From Typha latifolia (taxonomy: Eukaryota > Streptophyta > Magnoliopsida > Poales > Typhaceae): a stretch of 64,000 bases of DNA. Positions 40,789-51,140 of this stretch are shown here, in pieces. The first letter of the stretch is position 1, and each line of letters starts with the position of its first letter. The position numbers and the translations under genes were made by a program. Below the pieces are notes generated by a model, which saw nothing but the letters and a program-made list of their open reading frames with translations, made no database searches and was not told the DNA's origin. The stretch spans positions 11,481,096-11,545,095 of the forward strand of contig CM034100.1 of the NCBI GenBank assembly GCA_019914945.1, in the 5' to 3' direction.

Positions 40789-42162
40789 TTGCCTGGAGCG
40801 TCATGCCATCTCCCAAAGCTACAGTGAATCCTGAAGTAGCGTCTATAGCCATCCCTATCTTCTTGACCACACACTCATCTTTGAAGTTGTGGGTGCTCTC
40901 GGTGTCGATGAGGATCCTCACTGTTTGATTCTTCATGATACAATTGACCTGCAACATCCTAGGTGCATTAGCGTTGGTGTAGGCATACATGGATATCTCA
41001 GCATGGACATCCTCACTGCTCTGCAATGCTTCTTGGTCTTCCGCAAAATCCTCTAGTTCATCTTCCACCATTTCCTCTTCCTCCACATCCTCTGCTTTGT
41101 CCAACACCATCACCGTGGGTGCCGGTCAGGCATATTGGTGCCTAGGGGTGAATCGCTCATCACAATAAAAACACAGCCCTTTAGCTCTTCTTTCTTCAAC
41201 TTGGGCTGGGGTAAGTCACCTCATGGTAGTTCGGGGAGGTCCCCTCACCTCTGGTTGTGGTTGTGGAGGCATTCTTGCACTTGTTGTCCTCGATGGAGGT
41301 GCTGACACATAGTGTGTGGCTGCAGTTTGCCAAGGCACTCCTCTAAACTTCATGGTGCTCCACCCCCCTTTTGCCGCCATCCGCAACTCTCGTAGCTTCT
41401 CTTCCATCAATTGAGCTATTGCGAAAGCCTCTAGCAAAGTTGTTGGTCGAGCAACCTTCACTTCGACTTGAATGTCCCGCCTAACGCCACTAATGAATGT
41501 GCTCTTGAGTTGGGAATCAGACTAGCCCCACACTCGATTGCTAACACACTCAAACTCCTCTTTATATGATCTCACCTTAGTCCTTTGAGTTAACTTGGTA
41601 AGAGCAGCCTATAAATCTTCATAACTAGAGGGTCCAAATCGAACGCAAATAGCATCCGTGAACTCCTTTGGCCGATAGGGCTGAGCTCAATTCGTGGCCT
41701 GGTACCATTAGATGGCGGTTTATTTGAGATTGAAAGATGCCAACAACACCTTTTGTGCACTAGGTGTTCTTTGGTACTTGAAAAATTGCTCTGCTCGATA
41801 AACCTAATCAATTGGGTCTCCTCCATTTAAGGGTGGGAAGTTGAGGCAAATAGTCCCTACACAGACGCCTCATTCTTCTTCTTCTCTATATTGGTTGGGC
41901 CTTCTTTCCCTTGGGTTGAATACAGCATTCCTAGGATGGTGTCGTGGGGTTGTTGGTTCTTCGTAATCTGCCCACTCGTCATTGTCATCGTGGAGTAATG
42001 GATCTGGTTCTTAGTTACGGTGAAAAATCGGCAGTGGTATGTTGCGCCTTTCAACCGGCGTGGGTAGCAAGGGCCACCTAACCTGACCACCCATGGGGTC
42101 TTCATGATCTTCCTCCCACCTGGTACGGAATGGTGGAGGTGATGTCCCTTGGAGAAAATGTG
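40789..42162 (-). pseudogene. gag: F-family protease, zinc knuckle and gag
   Basis: Minus strand, right to left: gag core pieces (41590-42105; GGDPI-like GGDPID is degraded), VKVARPTTLLEAFAIAQLMEEKLRELRMAAKGG (41216-41461), a knuckle with two cysteines lost (LCF.CDERFTPRHQYA). Then an acidic linker and a protease LIDTESTHNFKDECVVKKIGMAIDATSGFTVALGDGMTLQ (40781-41113) with D-T-E in place of D-T-G. F gag differs from A and B at most positions. Confidence 0.75.
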
Positions 42163-42167
42163 GTTCC

Positions 42168-42986
42168 TAATATGATCTCCCCTTGGGCTAAGGTTCGATC
42201 TATCCCGTTTTCAGATTTGAACAAAATTTGGCATGAAATTTTGGAAATGTATCCCGGATGATGCAGCCATCGGATCGATGTAAACTTTTGATATGTTGTA
42301 TCCCTATAAAAGAGCTTTCCAACAAATCTAGTTTTAAGTAAATCGAACGGTGAGATCTTGAGATATCATCTAAGAAGTAGACGAACGTCAAGGAGTCCGT
42401 CTATGCATCTGTGGATGGAGGCACGAGATCTTAGGTGTTGATGGATGGTGGTGGACCGGCGATAATGGGTTGACACCGGCGATTAAGTTGAGATAGAAGG
42501 ATTATGAATGATGGAAGGGGTTAGGGCAAGGTGATAGTTAGATTAGAAGATGGGAGAGGAGTGGGTCGCCCCTAAGGGACTAGGGTGAGAGGCCAGTCGA
42601 GGGAGGTTAGAAGCGGCGGCGCCGGGAAATGAGAGAACGAGAGAGAAGAAGATGAAGGAGACTAGGGCAAAACTCAATTCATTCAATAATGACTCCTTGG
42701 TTTCCATCAATAACTTTAGAGGCTAACTAAACGATTCAAAAATGGCCAATTATTAACCCTAGAAATAGTGGATTTTCATTATTCCCGTTCGAACACATAT
42801 GTTGCGTTCTCTGTATTTGCGAACCTGATGTATGCGTTCACAAATGCGTTCGAACACACCCCACCCGCGTTCAAACATGACACACAAAAATTTTTTTTCC
42901 TGAAAATAAACACTAAAACAAGAATAAAAGACACCCTAAAGTGTATCCATGCTCGATACAACATCGGTGAAGTTCGAATCGTATCA
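42168..42986 (-). repeat. LTR-A, 3' LTR
   Basis: From TAATATGATCTCC (first G lost to A) to GAATCGTATCA, 819 bp. TTCGAA palindromes are reduced to a few at 42786-42876, upstream in minus sense of a degraded TATA (AACTTTAGAGG, 42711-42721). Confidence 0.82.
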
Positions 42987-43022
42987 ATCCACCACGCTTT
43001 CGCAACCTTGTCCTCAAGGTGA

Positions 43023-44540
43023 CTCGAGTCAAACTTGCTGTGTTCGGTAGGTCATCCTTAGTCGAGCTTAGATACTTATACTCCTATCGGCCTAAGGTGT
43101 GATTCGGGTCTATCTACATTGAGTCCACTTAGTCTCGGATGGTTGAACCAATTGACTCAATGTCAGTTTAGCTATATAAATCTGGTGCATCCGATTGTGC
43201 TTGGGAGGTCGAGTTAGATATCGTTGGTGGATCCTGATTAGGTCCACCTAGTGACTCGAGTTTGGCTCAACCAGCCAAACTAACTGTTGGTTCTGCTCAT
43301 AATCGTTATGCCCACTCCATGGATTAGGACCCAAGTCAAATGTGTCCTGGTTTAAGCAAACTTGACTTAAGTCAAGCAGAGGGTTTCTGATCAGGTCCCT
43401 TATTTCACTTAATTTAGTCCCCAAGTCCAGAGATGACTCACACTTGACTTGACCCCTTTGGCTCTTAGGTCTAACCTAGCTCATGTCTAGCAATTCAACC
43501 TAGTCAAGCCCAACAATGTAGCCATCTTGAAATTCTCACCACTTGGGTTTTTCAAAAAAATTTGAAATCCCTAATATTTCTCCCATAATTCCATCTCCAT
43601 CAGCCATTGCCATAGGAGTTGCCTTGGCATGTGGCAGCCATGGCTGAGCAGTGACCACCTCCGATAGTTGCTTTGACAGGGTTCCCGGCGGTGTGGCGAT
43701 ATTCGACGGCGATGGAATGCCAAAGTTGGCCCAAAAAATGAAATCTTCATCTCCTTCGTCGCAGCCACGGCAAGGAGCCTTCAAAAGAATATGAAAATAG
43801 CTGCCGGTGAGGTCCCACTTGGGGTGGTGACAGTTGACTGCTGTGGAAGGCTGAGGTTGAGAAAAACAAAATCTTCAACTTCTTCTTCATTTAGTTGCAG
43901 CCATGGCAGGAAACTTTCGACTGTTTGGGTGAGAAAAGCAGCAACCCACGAGGTCTTTACCGGGCTGTTAGTGGCTAGTGCTGTTGTGGGTGGAAGATTG
44001 TGGCCTTCTCCTTCGAGTTGTAGCTTAACGAGGAGCTGCAATGTCATCACCCATGACGACACTGTCGCGGTCGACCGTTGATTGACCGAGGAGAATGGTG
44101 GAAGGTCGCTGGAGGCCATACATGATTTCTTCCTGGTTGCCGACTCACCGTGGTCATAAAGGGAGGTGGTGTAAGGCACCCCAAGTGCCCAATCTCGTGG
44201 TTCCGGATCATCTCTCTCACCACTGATGAGGATTTCTGATGAGGGATACACAACGGCCATGCATAGTCTTCCTCCATTCAATAGTGGTTTGCACGGTTGT
44301 CGACTCGTCGAAGAACTCCATTCTGACATCGAAAGAACCTTTCCAATCGTCAAGCTTGCCAAAGGAAACTGTTGCCTTGAAGCTAAACTCTTTGTCGTTT
44401 TTGCAGGGATTGCTGGATAGCCAAACTCTCCCCTATTTTTGTGGGGAACGGGGAGGCCGTGGAGGATGTTGGGTATGCTGCAGAGGGCTCCCCATGCAAC
44501 CTTACAATTGCTATGCTTGTTGAAGAAGGTTTCGACCACG
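43023..44540 (-). other. Non-retroviral sequence captured by LTR-A element, copy 2
   Basis: Diverged copy of 10665-11930, extended by about 270 bp on its left (43023-43290; GACTCGAGT-rich, unrecognised). Minus-strand frame 43781-44539 is open for 252 codons, with WGALCSIPNILHGLPVPHKNRGEFGY, ILISGERDDPEPRDWALGVPYTTSL, ATRKKSCMASSDLPPFS and a C-terminal half not seen open in copy 1. Another piece at 43536-43784 has DEDFIFWANFG and HAKATPMAMADGDGIMGEILG. No family recognised. Introns, or a non-coding source, are possible. Confidence 0.55.
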
Positions 44541-44772
44541 CTCGTATTTCCCGCATCATCTGCATCATCATCTGACTATTGATGTCCATTTGCTCGGTAA
44601 GAGACCCAATCATGGCTTGAATGCTAGGCTCTTCCATATTCATATTTGGTTGGGTGGTTCCCACTCTGGAAGTTCCCGTAGCCGTCTACCCCTCCTCTAT
44701 TAGGGAGATCTCTTCCTTCTCGTTTCTTTCTCTAGTGGTTGTCATTAGAAACTTGTGTCCGAGAAACTGTGG
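44541..44772 (-). pseudogene. gag: A-family gag N-terminus
   Basis: Minus strand: a start with MTTTRERNEKEEISLIEEG-like sequence, then GTTQPNMNMEEPSIQAMIGSLTEQMDINSQMMMQMMREIRA. It matches A gag starts, then joins foreign sequence. The break differs from that in copy 1, which ends at AINNQ. Confidence 0.75.
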
Positions 44773-45508
44773 ATCTCAATTTATCCCATTTTCAGATCTA
44801 GATAGAATATGGTACGAAAATTTGATGTGTTGTAGCCTTGGAAAAGAGATTTCCAACAAATCTAGTTTTAGGAAAATCAGATGGTGGGATCTCGAGATAT
44901 CCTCTAAGAAGTAGATGAACCTCACGAGATCCTAGGTGTTGATGGATGGTGGTGGACCGACGATAATGGGGTGACACCGGTGAGTAAGTGGAGATGGAAG
45001 GAATATGGATGATGGAAGGGGTTAGGGCAAGGTGATAGTTAGATTGGAAGAAGGGGGAGGAGTGGGCTACCTTGCCCCCTAAGGGACTAGGGTGAGTGGC
45101 CGGTCGAGGGAGGTTAGAAGAGGCGGCACCAAGGAATGAGAGAATGAGAGAGAAGAAGATGGAGACTTGGGAAAAACTCAATTCAATCAATAATGACTCC
45201 TTGGTTGCCATCCACACTTTTAAAGGCTAACCAAACAATTCAAAAATGATAATTATTAACCCTGAAAATAGTGGATTTTTGCTAATCGGATTCAAAAATG
45301 CTCATTCGCATTCGAATGCACATTTTGCTTCTATGTATTTACGAGCCTGATGCAGGTGTTCACAAATGCGTTCGAATGCACCCCACCCACGTTCGAACGT
45401 GACATACAAATTTTTTTTTTCCTAAAATAAGCACTAAAACAAGAATAAAAGACACCCTAAAAGTGTATCCATGCTCGAGACGACATCGGTGAAGTTCGAA
45501 TTGTTTCA
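44773..45508 (-). repeat. LTR-A, 5' LTR, 3' end lost
   Basis: From TCTCAATTTATCCCATTTTC to GAATTGTTTCA. It lacks the terminal TGATACGATC and buried primer-binding units. A promoter block with CTTTTAAAGGC (45218-45228) and TTCGAA palindromes at 45312-45405 is present. Confidence 0.8.
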
Positions 45509-45513
45509 GTTCC

Positions 45514-45810
45514 ATTGGTGGTGCAACGCAGTCTTCAGTAGGGAACTCGATCGCCGCTGTACCCCTTGCACCTAAGAGGACTTGAGTCATGGCTTCCATT
45601 GATGCTTGCATGGCTCGTTGTGTTTCCATCATGTCCGAAAACATCTTGATCAGATCTGAGTTGACTGTAGAGGTCATTGGAGATGTTCCGATTGGTGAGT
45701 TAGGGTTGGCCTCCGATCTGATAATCTCCGTGGCCTCTCCCTCAATGGAGGTGCCTTCATTGGGTCTCAATGGCATAGATCTAGTTGTTGGCATGGTGGC
45801 CGAGGAATAG
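45514..45810 (-). pseudogene. gag: F-family gag N-terminus
   Basis: Frame 45360-45794 from its Met: MPTTRSMPLRPNEGTSIEGEATEIIRSEANPNSPIG, then DLIKMFSDMMETQRAMQASMEAMTQVLLGARGTAAIEFPTEDCVAPPMEL, where LTR-A was inserted. It continues at 42162 leftwards. It is the gag start of F, immediately inside its primer-binding site. Confidence 0.8.
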
Positions 45811-45824
45811 TGGCTCTGATACCA
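45811..45824 (-). promoter_or_regulatory. Primer-binding site of F element
   Basis: TGGCTCTGATACCA, complement of TGGTATCAGAGCCA, two bases from the LTR-F end at 45827. Only one copy is present, unlike A and B. Confidence 0.9.
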
Positions 45825-45826
45825 CT

Positions 45827-46525
45827 TGTTATGAACCGAGCGTCCTCTACCTGATCAAGGTCGAATGCAAGAAAGCAACCGCGCAGTCCGAGGAAAATAA
45901 TAACCAAATATTCTTTCATAGATAGAAAATTATGAAATTAGGTGTTATCGATTTGTAACTTCCTGATCTACGTTTTTTGTACTTATGCCCTTTGTAGACT
46001 ACAACTAGGACAAAAATACACAAAATTGGGACTAATGGTGAGGGTGACGGGTGATGGTGATGATGGGGAGACGGATGATAATGGTGATGGGATGGATGGA
46101 TCATGGTGTTAAGGGGATAAGGATGAGGAGGGAGAAGTGGTCGAGATGGTGCACGGCTAAGGCCTGAATGAAGAAGAAGGAAGATTAGGGTAGAGAGGAA
46201 CAGAAGGGATAGAAATCAATATTCATTCATAATGATCATCTTGGTTGCCATCCACATCTTAAGAGGCTAACCCAATAAGCCAAAATGACAATTTATAACC
46301 CTAGTAACAATGAATTCTCGTCGATCGCATTTGAACAGGGTCAAACGCGTTCGAACACGGAATTCGTATTCTCTACCGATGCGAATGTATGCAGACATTC
46401 GCACGCGGGCATTCGAATGGGGTCAAGTGCATTCGAATGCACAGATTGTGTTCTCTGTCGATCCAAACACCTACAGGCGTTCACAAGGGGCATTCAAACG
46501 CAACCCTCCTACGTTCGAATGTGAA
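45827..46525 (-). repeat. LTR-F, truncated
   Basis: From TGTTATGAACCGAG to about 46525. TATA-equivalent is weak (CATCTTAAGAGGC, 46255). GGTTGCCATCC and TTCGAA/TTGAAC units at 46320-46520 keep the shared layout. The upstream end is cut and joined to an integrase fragment. A plus-strand copy is at 47460-54229. Confidence 0.78.
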
Positions 46526-47088
46526 CCTCGGTCTGATCTATTGCCGTGAGTAGGTCATAGGTGCGCAAGATGGAAGGAATGAGCCCATAGACCCACCTCA
46601 ATTGGGGTCATGCTGCTGTTGGAGTGCCGAGCCTTGTTGTAAGACCACTCGGCCCATGGAAGGAAATTGACCCAATCTCTTAGTCACTCCATCACGAAGC
46701 AGCGCAACTACTACTCGAGCCCACGATTCACTATCTCAGTTTGGCCATTCATCGAGGAATGGTAAGCCGAATTGAGGGTGACTCAGGTCCCCTACAGTAT
46801 GAAGAAGTTGGACCAGAACTCTAACAAAGACGTGCTCCCAATTTGACATGATCTTCCTAGGCATCCGTGTAGGTGTGCCACCTCTGAAACATAAATTTCA
46901 ATGACCTACTTTGCTGAGAATGGTTGAGCAAAGTTTCTAAAATGAACATATTTGCTTAGTTTATCCATCACCACATGCACCATTGACTGGCCTCTGACCT
47001 CTGATAGCCCCTCGATGAAATCCATGAAGATATCCTCCCAAATTTGCTCCAGTATATGCAGCGGTTGCATCAGCTCGCTTAGTTTGAG
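46526..47088 (-). pseudogene. pol: Chromovirus integrase core fragment
   Basis: Minus: LMQPLHILEQIWEDIFMDFIEGLSEVRGQSMVHVVMDKLSKYVHFRNFAQPFSAK (46906-47080). Then degraded SDRD, YHPETD-like LNGQTEIVNRGLE and AVYGL.PSILRTYDLL (46540-46760) follow. It is closer to A and F integrases than to B. LTR-D cuts it at 47089. Confidence 0.75.
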
Positions 47089-47459
47089 TGTAACAATGCA
47101 AGTAAAAAAATTAGCAAGGCACAACATGACCGGCCACGTTGTAGTCGACCTCGTGCCTAGCATGCCTTGCATGCAAGGGCCTCGGGGGAGGTGCCACACA
47201 CCTCCACCAAGCCCTCCCCACCTGACCACTCTGTCGCTGCCAGGCAACCAACCCGGCTTCACTCTCTTTCTCTTCCTCTCTCTCTAATTTTCTCCTTCTC
47301 CTCCTTTCATTCCCTCAACCTCTCTCTCCCTCTCTAGCTCTCTCTCTCTAGCTCTCTCTCTCCATCTAGTTCCACGACAACCATCGACTGCCAGGAACAA
47401 CCGCCGTCGGCCCTTCTACCCACTGGTGAGCCTCTCTCTCTCTTTAGTTCTCTACCAGA
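47089..47459 (+). repeat. LTR-D fragment
   Basis: TGTAACAATGCAAG start, hairpin at 47117-47158, then pyrimidine-rich DNA (CTCTCTCT at 47276-47360) with a GGTGAG at 47425. It ends where LTR-F begins. It is the shortest of three D copies. Confidence 0.65.
47117..47158 (+). repeat. LTR-D hairpin, copy 2
   Basis: AGGCACAACATGACCGGCC and its imperfect complement around GTCGACCTCGTGCCT. Degraded relative to the other two copies. Confidence 0.65.
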
Positions 47460-47691
47460 TGTAATTCGGACACCACCGAGTCGTCTCGAGCATGAATACG
47501 CTCTATGGGAGTCTACTTTTATTGTCATTTTAGATGTTTCCTTTAGAAAATAAGGATTATGTATGTCGCATTTGAACGTAGGATTGTCACATTCAAATGC
47601 CCCTTGCAAATGCCTACAAGTGTTCGCATCGACAGAGAACGCAATTTGTGCATTTGAACACACTTGACCCCGTTCGAACACTCACGTGCGA

Positions 47692-48765
47692 TGATACGAT
47701 TCGGACTTCACCGATGTCGTCTCGAGCATGGATTCACTTTAGGAGTGTTTTTATTTCATGTTTTGGTGTTTAATTTCTATTAAAATAAGTTTTCTGTAAG
47801 TCGCGTTCGAACGCGGGTGGAGTGAGTTCGAACGCGGTTTGTGAACATGGTGAACAGAATGTACTTTGCGTTCGAACGCGGTGCGTTGGTGCGTTCAAAC
47901 GCACTGTGAATGCCTGCATCGCGTTCGCAAATACCGACAGGCGCGTTCGATCGTGCGTTCGAACGCCTGCATCGCGTTCGCAAATCCAGAAGAGCGAACT
48001 CGATGCGTTCGAACGCGGTCGGGCGAGTTCGAACGCGGTCGACGAAAATTGTGTTTTTAGGGTTAATTTGAGTTGTTGGTTAGCCTATAAAAGGATGTGG
48101 TAGGCAACCAAATTGAGGATTGATTATTGAGATTGAGTTTTGCCTTGCCTCCTTCGTCTTCTTCGCTCCCGTTCTCTCAATCCCCGCGACGTTGCTTCTA
48201 ACCTCCCTCGTCCGGCTAATCACCCTAGTCGCTTAGGGGTGGCCCTCTTCTCCCCCTTCGTCCAATCTATCCAACACTTGCCCTAATCCTTCCATCAACC
48301 ACAACCCTTCCACCATCACTTTTCACCGGTGCCACCACATTAACGCCGGTCCACCTTCATCCACCATTACCTAGGATCTCGTGCCTCCATCCACGGATCC
48401 AAAACAGAGCATCCTGATGTTCGTCCACTAAACGAACGATATCTCGCGATCCCCAACTCCGATTCGCCTGAAACTTGATTTGTTGGAAAGAACTTTTCCG
48501 GACCTACAATATATCAAAATTTCACGTTGATCTGACAGCGGAATATTTTGGGATCTTATTTCAAAGTTCCGTGCCAAATCTAGTCCAGATCAAGAATTGG
48601 AAGAGATCGACCCTTCACCAAAAAGGCGAGATCGTATCAAGCTGTTATCAGAGCTCCATAGTCAGAGGCGTGAATGTATCAAGCTGGTATTAGAGCTCCA
48701 TAGTCAGAGGCGTGATCGTACCAAGCTGGTATCGGAGCTCCATAGCTAGAGGCTTGATCGTATCG
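47692..48765 (+). repeat. LTR-A, 5' LTR
   Basis: 1074 bp. Six TTCGAA palindromes lie between 47807 and 48033, TATA box CTATAAAAGG at 48085-48094. The 3' end has three buried primer-binding units of about 42 bp (starting 48641, 48683 and 48725) before the real site. Confidence 0.92.
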
Positions 48766-48768
48766 AGC

Positions 48769-48782
48769 TGGTATCAGAGCCA
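48769..48782 (+). promoter_or_regulatory. Primer-binding site (tRNA-iMet)
   Basis: TGGTATCAGAGCCA, three bases after the LTR terminus GATCGTATCG. Confidence 0.92.
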
Positions 48783-48810
48783 CCGTTCCTCAGACAAGCG
48801 CTTCCAATGA

Positions 48811-49875
48811 CGATAACCAGATCCATGGCTGCACGGCGAGATGATGAAGAAGAGATTCTCCCAATAGAGGAGGGAGAAACGATTGCAGAGACTTCCTCCC
48901 GTGGAACCGCCCGATCTAATCAAAATATGGAAGAACCTAGCGTTCAAGCCGTGTTGGGGTCTCTTTCATAGCAAATGGCCATCAACAACCAGATGATGAT
49001 GGAGATGATGCGGGAACTACGGGCGACAAGGGAAGCAATGGCGAACGGGAAAGCACCATCGACCCCACGACGCGAGTCCACCCCCTTGAACCCACCGCCA
49101 CCGGTTCAGCCTTTGCAACCATAAGAGCCGCTGCTACCACCACCCTATGGGCAGAGGCAAGCAAGGATGGTTACACCAGGTCCAGTTGCAGGTGAACCCA
49201 TCCGACGGGTGAACCACTATGGAGACCGTCTTGGAGATCAAGATCCGTGGGCGGGTCAATACGATCCGGAACCACGGCAAGTTAATCAAAACCGAAGGAG
49301 GGATCATGAACCCTTCATGGTGCATCCTCCCCCGCTTAGACAAGGACATGATCCGGAACGAGACAATGGCATCCGTGGACAAGTCGTGCGTCTCGAATTC
49401 TCCAAGTTCAAAGGTGGCGACCCGATCGATTGGTTGTATAGGGCGGAGCAATTCTTTGCATACCAAGGAACGGCGGAAGAGTACAAGGTGACGCTTGCGA
49501 GCTTCCACCTTGAGGATGCGGCGCTTCATTGGTTTCGAGCAGCCAATGCCACTGAGGCTATCGAAACTTGGGCTGAATTTTGCGCCGATATCACACGGCG
49601 ATTTGGAGCATCGGGATATGAAGACTTTGATGCTCTCCTCTCAAAGACGGTGCAAAAGACCACGGTTGGGTCATACCAAGAAGAATTTGAGAGGATTAGT
49701 AGCCGATGTCATCCACCATGGACGGATCAGCAACTTCGCAGCACCTTCATCTCCGGGCTGCGGGATGACATACAAGCCGATGTGAGGGCTTTAAGGCCTA
49801 GAACCTTAAAGGAGGCCTTCGAAGATGCGGTGCTTATGGAAGACAAACATAGGGCCATGAAGATACACTTGAAAT
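48811..49875 (+). pseudogene. gag: A-family gag
   Basis: Begins MTITRSMAARRDDEEEILPIEEGE. Two in-frame stops (TAG at about 48969, TAA at about 49123) interrupt it. From 49167 to 49875 it is open for 236 codons: GGDPIDWLYRAEQFFAYQGTAEEYKVTLASFHLEDAALHWFRAANATEAIETWAEFCADITRRFGASGYEDFDALLSKTVQKTTVGSYQEEFERISSRCHPPWTDQQLRSTFISGLRDDIQADVRALRPRTLKEAFEDAVLMEDKHRAMK. It is the best A gag core. Gag would form the capsid that packages element RNA. Confidence 0.9.
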
Positions 49876-49883
49876 AGAGTTAG

Positions 49884-51140
49884 ATGAGCCAAGGAAGCCG
49901 CAATCAAGCTCAACCAAACATAGCAGCGGGAAATACTATCGGAGTACCAAGGGTTGCTGCTACAGTGGTACCTCCTCGAGCACCCTTGAAGCCATCCCAA
50001 GATGTGAAGTATGCACCTAGAGGTCCGGGACGAGCACTCACACCAGACCAAGTAGAAGAAAGAAGAGCCAAGGGCCTATGCTTCCGTTGTGATGAGAAGT
50101 TTGTACCCGGGCATCGCTGCGCTAAACCGATGGGATCGGTGATGCTAATCGATGGATTGGAGGAAGTGGAGGACGAGTTTGCAGCTGAAGGTGCAGATGT
50201 GGCTGGACATCAAGGAGAAGAAGCTGAGGAGCAACCCGTGGAGGATATGATAGCCGAAATCTCCCTCCACGCCTATTCGGGGACAGCTGCGCCAAAGACC
50301 TTGCGGGTGAACGGGGTAGTCAAGAAAACCACAGTTAGAATCTTGATTGACACCGAGTCCACCCACAACTTCATTGACAAGAGGCTCCTTAGGAAGATTG
50401 GGCTCGAGTCGGAACCCACGGAAGGGTTCGATGTGATGATTGGAGATGGCACCACATTGCGAGCGGATTCTATTTGTGGAGGTGCAGAATTGAAGGTGCA
50501 AGGCCAAATTTTCACATTGGATCTTTATCCGTTGGCCTTGCAAGGTGCCGATATTGTTTTGGGGACCCAATGGCTTCGAAGCTTGGGGCCCGTGACATTT
50601 GATTTTACAAGCCTCACATTGACGTTTTGGAGAAATGACAAGAGAGTGCTGCTAGATGGAAGCCAACCGCTGCTTGAACTTCCAAATGAAAGGGTCGCAA
50701 GGGAGCTCGCTTCTTTCTCGGCGCCCACCTTTCCTTTCTTCTCAGATCTACGGAGAGCTAGTGCAGAGGATAGTGAGCTGGTCCAACTCATGGAGGAGTT
50801 GAGAGAGAACCCCTCAAGCCACCCCGAGCACGAGGAGCGCGATGGGTTAGTAATAGAATGCGGGCGAATCAAGGTACCCCGGAACGAAGAGCTATGGAGA
50901 CTATTGATGGCACACTTCCATGATACTCCTATAGTAGGGCATGAAGGGGTATTACGTACCTACAAGCGGCTGGCCCAAAACTATACATGGACAGCGATGA
51001 AGACGGACGTGAAGAAGTATGTGCGTGAATGTCAAATCTGCCAACGAGTCAAATCGAAGGCACTCAAGCCTAGCAGGCTGCTGCAACCACTACCTGAGTG
51101 GTACGATCGTGTCAGACCGGGATCACATCTTCATCAGTGA
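49884..51140 (+). pseudogene. pol: Knuckle-protease-integrase fused frame (RT and RNase H absent)
   Basis: A 418-codon open frame. Residues about 60-95: VEERRAKGLCFRCDEKFVPGHRCAKPMG (CCHC knuckle). About 130-240: protease VRILIDTESTHNFIDKRLLRKIG, IGDGTTL, GADIVLGTQWLRSLGPV (D-T-E at the active site). About 250-290: DGSQPLLELPNERVARELASFSAPTFPFFSDL, where protease tail passes in frame into the RNase H end. About 330-410: integrase zinc-binding part MAHFHDTPIVGHEG...VRECQICQRVK. A further deletion after LLQPLP removes the first catalytic D. Usual pol would have over 500 extra residues of RT and RNase H. Confidence 0.88.

Larger units (their letters stand above)
42168..45508 (-). mobile_element. 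LTR-A element made of LTRs plus foreign sequence
   Basis: 3341 bp flanked by GTTCC at 42163-42167 and 45509-45513; the flanks restore F gag. It has 3' LTR 42168-42986, about 1.5 kb of foreign sequence (43023-44540), a gag start (44541-44760) and 5' LTR about 44773-45508. No protease, RT, integrase or chromodomain is left. The primer-binding site is largely lost. Confidence 0.88.

Noticed and set aside
47807..48033. GTTCGAACG motifs as tRNA B-boxes (Pol III promoters)
   Set aside because: The B-box consensus GGTTCGAANCC is similar, but the final C is not met in the usual GTTCGAACGC. No A-box or tRNA-like fold was seen nearby, and a TATA box follows.
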